Shown here: piece after piece, positions 22,124 through 33,765 of the stretch
Layout: every line of letters starts with the position of its first letter
How positions within the stretch are numbered: position 1 is the first letter of the stretch
DNA from: Lathyrus oleraceus
Lineage: Eukaryota > Streptophyta > Magnoliopsida > Fabales > Fabaceae
Direction: 5' to 3'
Length of the DNA stretch: 64,000 nt
Assembly: GCF_024323335.1 (NCBI RefSeq)
Contig: NC_066579.1
Span: 355,949,400-356,013,399 of the forward strand
Made by a program: the position numbers and the translations under genes
Notes under the pieces: model-generated
The model's database searches: none
The model's input: the letters and a program-made list of their open reading frames with translations, nothing else
What the model was told of the DNA's origin: nothing

Positions 22124-24933
22124 TGTAACACGGTGGGAGAACTGACTTTAGTTAAATGTTGCGGATAGCAAGAGTCGCCACCGACTTTTATTTTATCCAA
22201 AAGGAAAGGACATAAAAGAACAGGAAAGACCTTAAAAAGATTTTGAGTTCGGGGGGTAGGTTATACAAAGGGAAGGTATTAGCACCCTTTATATCCATGG
22301 TTATCCATGGGCTCTTAGTTACTTAGCTCACTTTGTTTGTTTGCAAGAGTGTAGTGTGTGATTAGAAAAATTTCTTTAAGTACTTTGTAATGACCCTCGT
22401 ATGGGTGTATACAAAGCCTAGTTTAGAAATTGTGAGGTGTAAAAGTAATTTTGAAAAGTGTGAGCAAGTAACTATGAGATACCTACCCTAGATTAAGTCT
22501 TTCGTGTTCTCGTATATTCTTTCAATGGTAAGACTGTCCCTATTATTAAGGAATAGGTAGTCATTACCTTGGATGTGTTTAAGGGACGGGCGTAGGGTCA
22601 TCGTATGGTCAGTGAAGGCAACGTAAGAGATGTCTTTAGCAACTCGTAGGGACTATCATCATATTTACCGAAGGGACAAGATCATTATATCGTAGGCAAC
22701 CTCGTAGGGACTTGATCTTTTAAGTTTATAGGGACTTGATGATTTTTCTGTTTGAAGGGACTTTGCTTAAGACACCCCTATTTTCGAGGGACTTGACCAT
22801 TTAAAGAAGGCAACCAAGAGAAATACCCTAGGAAGTACAGATGGCGATCAAAGATCGACTTACGTGTGTGAGTGTTATTTTTTCAGATATTTGTCTTGAA
22901 TTTAATTTTCTAAGTTCAATTATTTACAGTTAGTTTTTTTGCACTCCCTAAATTACTAACCACGCAATAAATATTTACAAAAATAAAAGCAAGAAAAATA
23001 AATTCCTAAACTATTACATGGCTATGGGACAGATACATAATAATCAGGCGAGAAAGAATAAATTTACAACCTATACATTTGTTCCTAATATTATAAATAA
23101 AACAAAATTAAAATAAGGAAAATAATGAAGCAAAAATAGAATAGATAAAAGCAAAATAATAATAAAATAATAAATAAACAATGGTAATAAAGCAATAATA
23201 AAATAACAATAATAATATAGTGATAATAAAAAGGTTAGAATTTTAAAAGAAATTATTTTAAGTTAAACAAGTTAGATTTTTTTAGAAGTTATTAGAAAAA
23301 TATGAGTTTAAAGTAAATTAGTAATAATAAAAGAATTTAAAATACATTAATGTACAAATTATAAAATAAAAGAGTTATATGAAAAATATTAAGTTAGTTA
23401 TTTACAAAATAAATAAAGATTATAGAAAATATCAAATTATTAGATTAATAGGTTTATTATTATTATTCAATTAGAAAAAATGGTCAATTAGATTTTATTT
23501 ACAAAATATATAAGGATTTATTATTATAAGTAAGTAATAAAAAAAAGTTATTAAAATAGTTAGTATTTATTATTTATTTACAAAAAAATATAAAGGTTAT
23601 AGAAAAATATTAAATAATTAATTTAGTAGGTTTTCACGCCCTACATTACTAAACCACGCAGTTAATATAGGATCAATGGCAGGAATTTAAATGGCAGAAA
23701 AATAAAATGGTAGAAAATCAATGGCAGAAAATAAAACCCTAATTATTACAACGCTTTGGTGCAGTTACATAATAAAAATGGCGAAAAGTAAAACTGAAAA
23801 TATTACAAGGGCGAAGCAGTTACAGTGTATGAATAACATAAATATGAGCGAAAATAGGAAATAATAATAAGGTTTGTTAAGGTTTAAGAAAAGGTTTATG
23901 GTTTAGAGGAAACAACACGGTTAAAGTTTTAGGTTTGAAATTTAGAGTTTGTGGCGAAATTGTCAGGATTTAGGAAAAATCAGGGTAGTTAGTTATGAAA
24001 AAAAAATGTGCAGATCTAAAAATATGAATTAAAAAAAAACAACGGCGTTGCTAGCGCAAAATTGCGATCATCGCAACTGGATCGGATCACACAAATGTCA
24101 CGCCTCATACACGTATATGTGAAAACGGCGTATTGACACGATCCGATCCGAAAACATAATCAAATTATAACATAAAATAGAAATATATATCAACAAAATA
24201 GATAAAGTATATATCATATATAAACTATTACCAAGTTGTGTGTACGATAGTATAGATCAGCCACTCTCAGTTTCTCTTTTTTGTTCTGTCTTTTTTGCCT
24301 CTCTCTATCAGTCATGCTAGTAAATATATATAGGAACAAATTAGGTTAATGATAATGGGCCTAAGTTTATTTTGAAACCCAATATTAAATTAAAAACTGA
24401 ATAAAGTTAAATAATTAAAATAGTTAAAATTAAAATAAAAACTAATTAACCTATTTATTTATTCTAGACCCAATATAAAAATAAATAGACTAAAAAAAAA
24501 AAAAAGTCGGGCACCAAAATGCTCGAAAAAATAAAATGAACACGTCAAAATAATCAGCGCGAAATAAATGACTCGAAAAAATACAGCGTTTGGTCGGATT
24601 TTGAAATAAAAATTATGACCGTTTAAACTGCTCAGACTGATCAACATATGACCAAAAATAGTCGTAAAAATATTTTTAGCATGCCAAATTAAACCACGTG
24701 AACCGCAGATTAATGTTACCGACATTTGCAAACTTAAACTTGACATTTTTTCGTTGACTAATTTTAGGCACAGTTAAAAAGTTAATTTGACCAATCTGTT
24801 TGTAAATTCCGAGAAATTATTCCGGCTAATATTAAGACAGAAAAAAAATGTTATGCTATGAAGATGATGCAAATGAATGTGAAACAAAAATTGGTTAGAG
24901 TTAAAAATAGAGGGCAAATTTTGGGGTGCAACA
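22124..24933 (-). mobile_element. Element A 5' LTR
   Basis: Same structure as the left LTR. Scattered substitutions (for example near 22147, 22426 and 22757 relative to the left copy) and one missing segment of about 22 bp show divergence since insertion. A TATA-like CTATATATATTTA lies at 24321-24333 on the minus strand. The R hairpin is at 22295-22310. Confidence 0.9.
24321..24333 (-). promoter_or_regulatory. Candidate TATA box of element A 5' LTR
   Basis: CTATATATATTTA on the minus strand, followed downstream by a pyrimidine/GA-rich stretch. Motif only. Confidence 0.4.
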
Positions 24934-26908
24934 TAACCATGGATTCTTCTCAACGTTCCTATTTAAAGAGAAACATGAGATTGAAGATCATGGTGCTTGA
25001 TCTGAAATGGCACGATTTGAAAAATTAAGACCACCACTGGCTTGCCTCTTGTTTGAGGACTTCAGAAAACAACTCAAACCAGAGAAATTCACATCATATA
25101 GCAAGATCTAGATCAAGAAAAATTGAGGTTCTACCTCTGAAATACAGCTTCAAACAACACGAATTCCCTTAGCTTTTGATCTAATCTTGCTCTGGAAGTT
25201 TGATGATGATGCAAGGTTAAGGAATTAAGACTTGAAGATCAACTAATGATGTTGAAATTCAAGCTTGAAATTGAAAATGAAAACTGAAATTCCTTTAGGT
25301 GAGGGTTTGGTTTCCAATCCAGCAGCGTTTCAGATCTCCTTCAGGTTGATTTTTGAATGAGCAAGCACTTCTATTTATAGCTGGAATGGATGCAAGGTGG
25401 TGTTTGGCTCGTGTGCATGAAACTTGGATCCTTCATGCATGGGCCTGTACAGGCGCGTGCAAAGCCAAGAATGAATGGAAATGCATGCTGAGATCATATT
25501 GAAGTGAATTGGACATGCACAAGGCCTGGCATTTGCTTGCATTCCAAGTTATGATGTGAATTGCAAAAATGAGCATAAACATTAAGCTCTTCGAAACTCC
25601 CATATGTAAAACCCAAAAATGGTCATGTCAGTAATGGTTAGAAAGCTCTTGAAATAAGGAACAAAAGTCATGTTGGGCAAAAATTCATTTGGAGTTTAGA
25701 AATTTATGAAAACTGGTTGTGAAATTTAGGGTACAAAACATGTTTAGGCTCCCCTTTGAAACATTTGCGAAAAACAAGTAACTTCAAGCCCTTATGTTTC
25801 AGTGATGCAAGCCTCAAATGAAAACATCTCCAACATCAAAGTTGTATATGTATTCAAGATGATAAATTTAGACTTAAATTTTGCATCATTTGGGTTTTTC
25901 ATGAGAAAGTTATGGGCACTTGAAGTTGGACATTTTTCAAATTCAATGGCTTAGGTCCAAAGTGACCTATAATGTTTTGTATTATCACATGTGTTTATTT
26001 TAGGATTATGAATTTTTGTACAATATAACAACTGAAGTAGACATATTATTGTTTCCAATGCATTTGGTCTCACCTCAAAATCATAAAAAATAAGGAAGTT
26101 AGGTCCTTGGGAAGTTGACCCAAAATTAGGGTTTCAGTCAAAATGACCTATAATGTTTTGAAATGAATTATGACCTTCCACGTTTCAAATTGATTTTTGA
26201 TGAACATGAAAGTTGTTCATATGGTTCTTAAGAAATTTGTTTCTCTTGGGTTTATCTTCATTTGACAAACACATTAAAAGTTATGTCTCAGTGGTCTTCA
26301 GTTTAGTCAGATGACTTGACTGGTCAACTTCTCAAGGCCAAACTTCAAATCTTGATGAATGAATGATTGAGGATACTCACATAGGCTCATATATGCATAA
26401 AATAATGAATGAAAGAACTTACCTTGATTAAATTTGATCATGGATTGAGGTTGCTTCAAGAGCAAGGCACAATCAATGCATAGTTGAATTAGGGTTTCCT
26501 TGGGAAACAATCCTCAAGTCCTTTGGGTTATCTTGATCAAATTGGCAAATTGAGATACTTGGGAGACATATATGATTATTAGGAGATTTGTGGACCATTG
26601 TCATGCTTGTTCTCATCCTCATCTAGCCACTTCCTTGAGCATAAGAGTCTCCTAGGAGCATTGGAGCACATGATCACTTGAGCTTCAAAACAAAAAGAGT
26701 TAGTGACATATTTTTGTGCTTTTGGTTAGTAATAAAAATAAGAAAAGAAATAATATACAATTCAAGCATGTTTGGTGGTCTCAAACCAACTCACACAAGT
26801 CCCAACCCTAGGGTTAAGGAGCTACACATGCTATGATCCTTGAGGCAATGCACTGAGCAAATGATATGATGCCATGAGGGATCTTAGGGTAAAAATTAGG
26901 ATCTTACA
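24934..26908 (-). mobile_element. Element B 3' LTR, proximal part
   Basis: On the minus strand it starts TGTAAGATCC right after the polypurine tract. It runs to the insertion point of A (taacc at 24934-24938), then continues at 3865-3258. Non-coding, with many short motifs repeated such as TTGAC and AACATTATAGGTCA. A clear TATA box lies at 25371-25380. B's other LTR is outside the window. Confidence 0.8.
25371..25380 (-). promoter_or_regulatory. TATA box in the element B LTR
   Basis: CTATAAATAG on the minus strand, about 1.5 kb into the LTR. Typical plant TATA consensus. Activity inferred. Confidence 0.6.
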
Positions 26909-26924
26909 GATGCCCCTATTTAAG
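26909..26924 (-). other. Element B polypurine tract
   Basis: On the minus strand TTAAATAGGGGCATC immediately precedes the LTR start TGTAAGATCC. It is related to AATAGGGGCAGC of A and D. Confidence 0.8.
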
Positions 26925-27377
26925 GTCATTCTAGCCGGAGATATGAAGGTTAAAATCTTTGTCTTGACGAGGTAGAATGGGCTTAAATAATAACAAAGAG
27001 ACGAATTTTGGTCCCTAAGAGACCTCATGATGCATATGTATGCATGCAAAAATAAAATCATCATGGTGAATAATTGCCACGAAGGAAAAGAAATCAGGAG
27101 AAACTGAAAAATCCATAGGAGTAACACACTCACTAGGGAGACAGAGACTCTGGGGGAAATAGGGTAAAAATGCGTGTACAGGTCACGACTTAAAAACTTG
27201 CTGGGAGACACGAGGGGATTCCATAAATCAATGGAAAGACTCGAGCTGACACAAAGATGCATGTATTAGGGAATATGCCAATACAGCAAAACTATCCACA
27301 AAGGATACTTCGAATAAAAATCCAGACTCAGACGGGGACATCCACAAAGGATTCAACTGAGAAAGAAACAATGAGAT

Positions 27378-28245
27378 ATTACCGGTTATTGGGGTAATAA
27401 ACTCAAAGAGAGACATGTTGTTAAAACACCGGTTACTGGGTGAGAGAACAACACGCTCAGGGAGAAAGAATATCTAAGACCGTTATAAGGGTGAGAGATA
27501 TCAATCATCCGAAACATCTAAGGAGGAACCCAAAAGGCACATCTCAACTCAGGAAAATCTGACTCCACAGGGGACAAAAGTCATAATAGGGAACAGAAGG
27601 AAGGAACACCATGGATACCGGTTACTGGGCATATAATAGGTGACCAACCAAGCGTGAATTAGGAACATATCCAAGATACTCATCATCCGAAAGAAGGGCT
27701 GAAAAAGCAAACTCGACATACAGGATGGACATTCGATTCCACAAGGAAATATGAATCTTACTCAACTGGGGAAGAAAAAGACTTCGACTGAAGAGCGCAT
27801 GAGATGTATTATCTATTACCGTCAGAACATAGATAACATACTCGCATGGAAGATTATCCATAAACAGCTATTGGGTTAATGAAGGATAAATCGACCGAAA
27901 AGAAAGGACATCGGGATACCGGTTACTGGGTATAAAATGATGACCAATTAGAAGGAGAAACAATCATTACCAAATAAAAGGGTAAATGAAATATGACCCG
28001 CGGGGGATAAATTGTTTAACAACAACAATTATCCAAGAGATATATCACCGGTTACTGGGTGGTATACTCAAAAGCGGAGGAATATCGATACCGAATATTG
28101 GATAAAGATAACCAACAAAGAGGGGATTACATCTACCGGCTACTGGGTAGAAAACCACAGAAATAAGACTTATAACTACCGGTTACTGGGTAGAAAGCGA
28201 CAAAGTTTGCTGGGGAAAAGGATGAACAATTACTGGTTACTGAGC
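27378..28245 (-). repeat. ACCCAGTAACCGGTA repeats in the element B 3' UTR
   Basis: On the plus strand TACCGGTTACTGGGT or close variants occur near 27380, 27431, 27616, 27919, 28047, 28136, 28179 and 28232. The spacing is irregular, so this is a dispersed motif array, not a clean satellite. Confidence 0.7.
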
Positions 28246-30087
28246 AATTGAACAACTAAACCACATGGAACTGCAGGGGATAACAAGAACGGAGTCAGTC
28301 TAGGAACAAACTAGAAAGACACAACTAAACAAGACTCAACCCAATGAGGATATAACTCAGGGGAGTAATTCCATCCCAATACACACTTGGGGAGGAAACT
28401 GAAACAATAATCATCCACGAGGACATAACTCAGTGGGAAATAAAGAAGGAAGGATAGACACTTTCTGCCTATGGGGCTGACTCTATATGGAGAGAACAGA
28501 CACAAACATCTGCTTGGGGAAGAACATTTCACCAATAGCAGGAGATATCAAGCAAATATATATGGCAAGGAATGCAACATGAATATCTGAATGCTATAAT
28601 TATGCATGTATATGCGTGGTTTATGTATGATTAATGCTGACAGACAGACATATCTAACACAAACAGGTCCAGGAAGAACGAACAGACATCCGGTATAACA
28701 TCTCAAAAGAGAAAGGCCAGGCCCACAGGAGAAATCAATCCTGGTGGGGGTGATCTAATACCAGGAGACACCAATCACCGTTGGGGATAGGCAAAGTCAC
28801 AATTGGGGAACATGTAGAGTCACAGCTGGGGATTTTCCAACAATTCTCGGGGACAGGTGACGGGATATCAATAAGATCCGTCGTAGAAGAAACTCTACTG
28901 GGGAACTTATCAAGGAAATGATGTGAAAACTCCGTAGGGAACAACCACCAAACAGATATCCATCAATCAAAATACTCCCTCTCTAACCGCTGAAGAGACA
29001 ACTCTGCTAAGGGGAGAGAGAACCAATTTGCTCCGCCGTGGGGAGGAAATAACACATCTTCCTCATCGCCGTCCAATACTGGAAGAAATCTTCAACCATG
29101 GAGGGGATATAAATTATCAAGCTCGAATTAGGAAAACCTACTGGGGATGAACTGTAGGCGACCATATTGGGGATAGTCTGCTGTAAGCAACCCTACAGGG
29201 GATGAGCTGTAGACAAACTCAAAGGAGACTTCCCTGGCTGAGGGAATCGGAAACGAATCCTTCATCAACACGTGCCATGCTGGGGATGAAAAGGGAAACA
29301 AGCCTTTCACCAACTGCTCTAGACAACTTCATGTTGAGGAAACAACTTATTTGGGAAAGGCAGCTATGTAGGGAACACATCCTTACTCCGCCGAGGACTT
29401 CTACTCATACTGGGGAAAGACAAACTTTCTCGTGAATAGATAGCATATAAACTTTTATCAGTCTATAAGGGATTTTAGGTCAGTCCACACAAGGGACGAG
29501 AACCATATAATTGATGAAACACAAATGCTAGTGTCAGACTTTTCGGGAAGCTGATGATGTATCACTCTTTTTGCGCTCGCTGGGGAGACAACTTGAAAGC
29601 TGATGAAGAGGATATAAGAATGCCAAAATATGAACAAATGTCTTACCCTTTGGAAATCATACTATCATTGGGAGAGCACTGAAGACGTTCCAACTATCCT
29701 TTTAGTCATTGTGAATGTTCACTTTGTTTAGAACAGTTCATAAAAACTTTATTCATTTAAAACAATGATATTTATCAAGTAAAACATGCAAATATTTGTT
29801 AAATAGAAACAAATAAGAGTGCAAAGAATTGGATAAAAGCTCAAATTTATTTGATAGAATGGTAGTCCGCAAATGGTGAGACTCCATGGATCTTTACAAA
29901 TTTGAAATTGGTGATATATATTGGAAAAAGGGCTACATTGAACATAATGACCGTTTCTCCACCAACTCTGAATCCAATGTATTTGAAACTTCAGTTGATG
30001 ATGACTGAGTGAGAACCTTTGACAGAAGACAGCTATAGAACAAAGTCTTGTCAGGATGCAGTTACTTGCCAAATCCCTAATTTTTGC

Positions 30088-30235
30088 CTAGATTGCCCCA
30101 GGGTGAGGTACTCAATCTAGCGGGATATGCTTTTTTTTTCATGTCTCTAACTTTTTCCTGGATCGCCCTTTCGGGTTTTCAATCCACCGAGATGCTCATT
30201 TTTGCCTAAGTCGCCCTTTCGGGTTTTCAACTTAG
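30088..30235 (-). other. Post-pol hairpin array of element B
   Basis: Three hairpins follow the integrase end. CTAAGTTG/CGACTTAG (30206-30235) and GGATTG/CGATCC (30160-30185) both enclose CCC-GAAA-GGG. CTAGATTG/CAATCTAG (30088-30120) encloses ACCTCACCCTGGGG. Stems differ between copies but pairing is kept, with some G-U pairs. Confidence 0.7.
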
Positions 30236-30239
30236 CGAG

Positions 30240-30806
30240 CTATTCTGTTTTTATTTTTAGGCGAAGTATTTCTTGACTGCATCTGAATTCACAGGACGAG
30301 TGAAATCCTCCCCATCCATAGTTGTGAGCAACAAAGCACCGCCTGAAAATACTTCGCCTCTGAACCCATTCAGCCTCAGTCAACTTGGCCTCCATCAAGA
30401 CTCTCATTGATGGGATCTCAACCTCTACAGGGAGCACAACTTCCATGCCATATACAAGAGAGAAAGGGGTTGCCCCTGTTAAAGTACATACAGATGTACG
30501 ATAGCCATGCAAAGCAAATGGCAGCATCTCATGCCAGTCTTTATACGTAACAACCATCTTCTGAATAATCTTCTTGATATTCTTGTTAGCAGCTTCAACA
30601 ACCCCATTCATCTTAGGTCTATAAGGAGAATAATTATGATGGGAAATCTTGAACTTGCTACATAGCTCATTCATCATCTTGTTGTTCAAGTTAGATCCAT
30701 TATCAGTAATGATCTTATCTGGAACACCATATCTGCATATAAGTTGATTCTTGATAAACTTCACAACCACCTGCCTGGTCACATTCGCATATGATGCTGC
30801 TTCAAC
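30240..30806 (-). pseudogene. pol: Element B integrase, catalytic core end and truncated C-terminus
   Basis: It continues the frame of 30810-31973 after an in-frame stop at 30807-30809. Visible are the second catalytic Asp (KIITDNGSN), the Glu context (NGVVEAANK), and TGATPFSLVYGMEVVLPVEV. After EWVQRR a deletion removes most of the C-terminal domain. The sequence resumes out of frame in the segment that gives the usual C-terminal end, about 30 codons from the stop. Confidence 0.85.
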
Positions 30807-31973
30807 CTATTTGGTGAAGTAATCAATAGCCACGAGAATAAAACGGTGACCGTTTGACGCCTTTGGTTCAATCATGCCAATCATGTCAATTCCCCACATG
30901 GAGAAAGGCCATGGTGAGGAAATAACATTCAGAAGTGTCGGGGGAATATGAATCTTATCTGCATAAATCTGGCACTTGTGGCATTTCTTCACATATTTGC
31001 AGCAATCAGACTCCATTGTCAGCCAATAGTAGCTTGCTCTCAACATCTTCTTTGCCATGGCATGCCCATTGGAATGAGTACCAAATGAACCCTCATGGAC
31101 CTCAGTCATCAATAGGTCTGCTTCATGTCTATCCACGCATCTGAGCAGAACCATATCAAAATTCCTCTTATAAAGCACATCACCATTAAGGTAGAAACTG
31201 CCAGATAATCTCCTTAAAGTCTTCCTATCTTTAACAGATGCCCCAGGTGGGTAAGTCTGACTTTGGAGAAAACACTTGATATCATAATACCATGGCTTAT
31301 CATCTTTCACTTCTTCCACTGTAAACACATGAGTTGGTCTATCCAAGCGCATCACAGTGATATTGGGAACTTCATTCCAATATTTCACCACAATCATTGA
31401 AGCAAGCGTAGCAAGAGCATCTGCCATCCGATTCTCATCTCGAGGAATATGATGGAAGTCGACCTCAGTAAATAAAGTTGAGATCCTCCTCGCATAATAT
31501 CTATATGGGATGAGGCCAGGCTGATTCGTCTCCCATTCACCCTTAATCTGATTAACAACAAGGGCCGAATCACCATAAACATCAAGATGCTTGATCCTAA
31601 GATCAATACACTCTTCCAAACCCATAATACAGGCCTCATACTCCGCCATATTATTCGTGCATTTGAAAGTTAGCCTTGCTGTAAATGGAAAATGTGTGCC
31701 CTGAGGAGCAATAATCACTGCCCCAATACCATTTCCATACTGATTAACAGCGCCATCGAACATCATACCCCATCGGGAACCAGGCTCTGGCCCTTCATCG
31801 AGCGTAGGCTCATCGCAATATTTCATCTTCAAATACAGAATCTCCTCATATGGGAAGTCGTATTGAACAGACTGATAATCTTCAATTGGTTGATGTGCCA
31901 AGTGGTCAGCCAAGATACTACCTTTAATAGCTTTTTGAGCTCGATACTCGATATCATACTCAAATAACAACAT
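30807..31973 (-). pseudogene. pol: Element B second (archaeal-type) RNase H and integrase N-terminal part
   Basis: An open frame of 388 residues. It includes a second RNase H domain beginning MMFDGAVNQYGNGIGAVI, with NNMAEYEACIMGL and ENRMADALATLAS, the archaeal-type RNase H known in Tat/Ogre elements. The integrase zinc site (HEGSFGTHSNGH...CHKCQIYADK) and the first catalytic Asp (WGIDMIGMIEP) follow. It ends at a TAG at 30807-30809, within otherwise continuous integrase. Another in-frame stop (31974-31976) separates it from the first RNase H. Confidence 0.88.
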
Positions 31974-32345
31974 CTACCAACGGGCAATCCTCCCAGTTAA
32001 AACAGGCTTCTCAAATATATACTTGATTGGATCCATCTTGGATATCAACCAAGTCGTATGATTCAACATATACTGGTGTAAGCGCTTAGCGGCCCAAGCC
32101 AAAGCACAACATGTCTTCTCAAGCATTGAGGACCGAGACTCACAATCGGTGAACTTCTTACTCAAGTAGTATATTACATACTCTTTTTTCCCTGATTCAT
32201 CTTGCTGACCCAGTACACAACCCATAGAGTCATCAAGCACGGTCAAGTACATAATAAATGGTCCCCCTTCAACAGGCGGAGACAGAATTGGAGGCTCAGA
32301 CAGATACTCTTTGATACTGTCAAAGGCCTTCTGGAAATCCTTGGT
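31974..32345 (-). pseudogene. pol: Element B first RNase H
   Basis: The frame has MYLTVLDDSMGCVLGQQDESGKKEYVIYYLSKKF and LAWAAKRLHQYMLNHTTWLISKMDPIKYIF, the Ty3/gypsy RNase H that follows RT. It lies in a different frame from RT, so a frameshift falls near 32345-32400. It ends with a TAG at 31974-31976. Confidence 0.82.
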
Positions 32346-33493
32346 CCAATCATGACGCTAATCTTTCCGAAGGAGCTTGAATATGGGCGCACATGTGGGA
32401 TATAAATCTCGAAATGTAATTCAAGCGGCCAAGAAAACCTCGGATTTGCTTCTCAGTTTTGGGCGCAGGCATCCCCTGTATTGCTTTGACCTTGGCAGGG
32501 TCAACCTCAATACCTATTTCGCTGATAATAAAGCCCAATAACTTGCCGGAACGGACTCCAAATGTGCACTTGTTCGGATTCAGGCGGAGTTTGTACTTCT
32601 TCAAACGCTGGAAAAGCTTCAACAAGTGCTCTACATGTTCAACTTTCGTTTTCGACTTCGCAATCATATCATCAACATACACCTCGATCTCCTTGTGCAT
32701 CATATTATGAAACAAGATAGTCATAACGCGTTGATACGTGGCTCCAGAGTTCTTCAAACCGAAGGGCATCACTCGATAACAGAATGTTCCCCAAGGTGTG
32801 ATGAATGTTGTCTTCTCCATATCCTCGAGTGCCATTTTAATATGATTATAACCGGAAAATACGTCCATAAATGAGAAGACATTGAATTTAGCTGTATTGC
32901 CTACCAACATATCAATGTGTGGTAGAGGAAAATCATCTTTCGGGCTAGCTTTATTCAAGTCTCGATAGTCCACACACATTCAAACTTTTCCATCTTTCTT
33001 AGGCACAGACACAATATTGGCCACCCATTGAGGATATGTAGAAGTCACCAGAAACCCCGCATCAATTTGCTTCTGAACTTCTTCTTTAATCTTCACTGCC
33101 ATATCAGGATGAGTTCTTCTGAGCTTTTTCTTCACAAGCACACACTCAGGCTTCAACGGCAAGAAATGTTGCACAATATCAGTATCTAGACCAGGCATGT
33201 CTTCATATGACCAGGCAAAGACGTCGACATATTCTCGTAGAAACTCAATCAACCCCTTCTTCACAGACTCTTCAAGGAGTGCCCTAATCTTCACTTCACG
33301 AATGCAGTCCTCAGACCCCAAGTTGACTGTTTCCAGATTCTCAAGATGCGGCTGAATGATCTTCTCCTCGTGCTCAAGCAGACGGGTAATCTCATTAGGA
33401 ATCTCTTCAACATCATCTTCTTCTGCTTCAAATACAGGGAACTCAAAGTTAGGAGATGGTGTTGGATCATTATGTTCAATGGGTTTGAATAAC
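32346..33493 (-). pseudogene. pol: Element B reverse transcriptase (pol exon 2)
   Basis: After the splice acceptor comes an acidic linker, then LREYVDVFAWSYEDMPGLD. The RT finger region (VQKQIDAGFL...WVANIVSVPKKDGKV) follows, then an in-frame TGA at 32980-32982. RT continues in the same frame with CVDYRDLNKA, FSFMDVFSGYNHI, VMPFGLKNSGATYQR, the catalytic YVDD, and LGFIISEIGIEVDPAKVKAI. The RT fold is complete in order, so B derives from an autonomous element. This copy is inactivated by stops and a frameshift near 32350. Confidence 0.88.
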
Positions 33494-33765
33494 CTGCATA
33501 ATGATTTTGAGTATAAAAGAGATTTCAGAATTCAAGCAAGGCAAATCATTATGCAGATGAAAAGATTGATTTTATTCTCTTTTTAAGGTTTTATGGTGAT
33601 CACCAATTTCATGCAAAAAGCAAAAAGCAAAAATAATTTGGAAAAACAAACATTTAACATGTTATTATTGGATGAATATCATTGTATTAATCAAATATGC
33701 CAACAATATCATCACTTCTCCTTTTGGCATGGGAGAAGGGTTTTCAAACAAAATGAACACATTAC
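33494..33765 (-). other. Intron of element B (272 bp)
   Basis: The minus strand has a GTAATGTG donor (33765) and an ATTATGCAG acceptor (33494). It sits between the protease exon and the RT exon, as known for Ogre elements. The sequence is homologous to the D introns (CCCATGCCAAAAGGAGAAGT is shared). Splicing is inferred. Confidence 0.7.

Larger units (their letters stand above)
3866..24933 (-). mobile_element. Element A: Ogre-like Ty3/gypsy (Tat lineage) retrotransposon with nested chromovirus
   Basis: The LTRs at 3866-6697 (2832 bp) and 22124-24933 (2810 bp) are flanked by the 5-bp duplication taacc (3861-3865 and 24934-24938). On the minus strand the order is LTR, tRNA-Arg-type primer site, ORF1, gag, remnants of pol, 3' UTR with a minisatellite, polypurine tract, LTR. 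Without the 8,678-bp chromovirus and its duplicated 5 bp, the element is about 12.4 kb, shorter than full Ogre elements. Protease, RT, most of RNase H and the integrase core are missing. The LTRs differ at scattered sites plus one indel of about 22 bp, so A is older than the chromovirus inside it. Confidence 0.9.
26925..30239 (-). other. Element B 3' UTR, long and repeat-rich
   Basis: No coding sequence. Between about 27378 and 28245 there are some eight copies of an ACCCAGTAACCGGTA-like motif (sense strand) at irregular 40-300 bp spacing. From about 28740 to 29430 there are many TCCCCAG-type motifs. Several match the complement of the primer binding site, for example minus-strand TTCCCCAGTAGAGTTTC near 28890 and CCCCTTAGCAGAGTTG near 29000. 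The block 29700-30100 is clearly homologous to the 3' UTR of D at 45670-46080. Confidence 0.7.

Noticed and set aside
31692..31967. Plus-strand frames opposite element B pol (also 35286-36029 and 36709-37056)
   Set aside because: They are antisense shadows of recognisable RNase H, gag and protease sequence.
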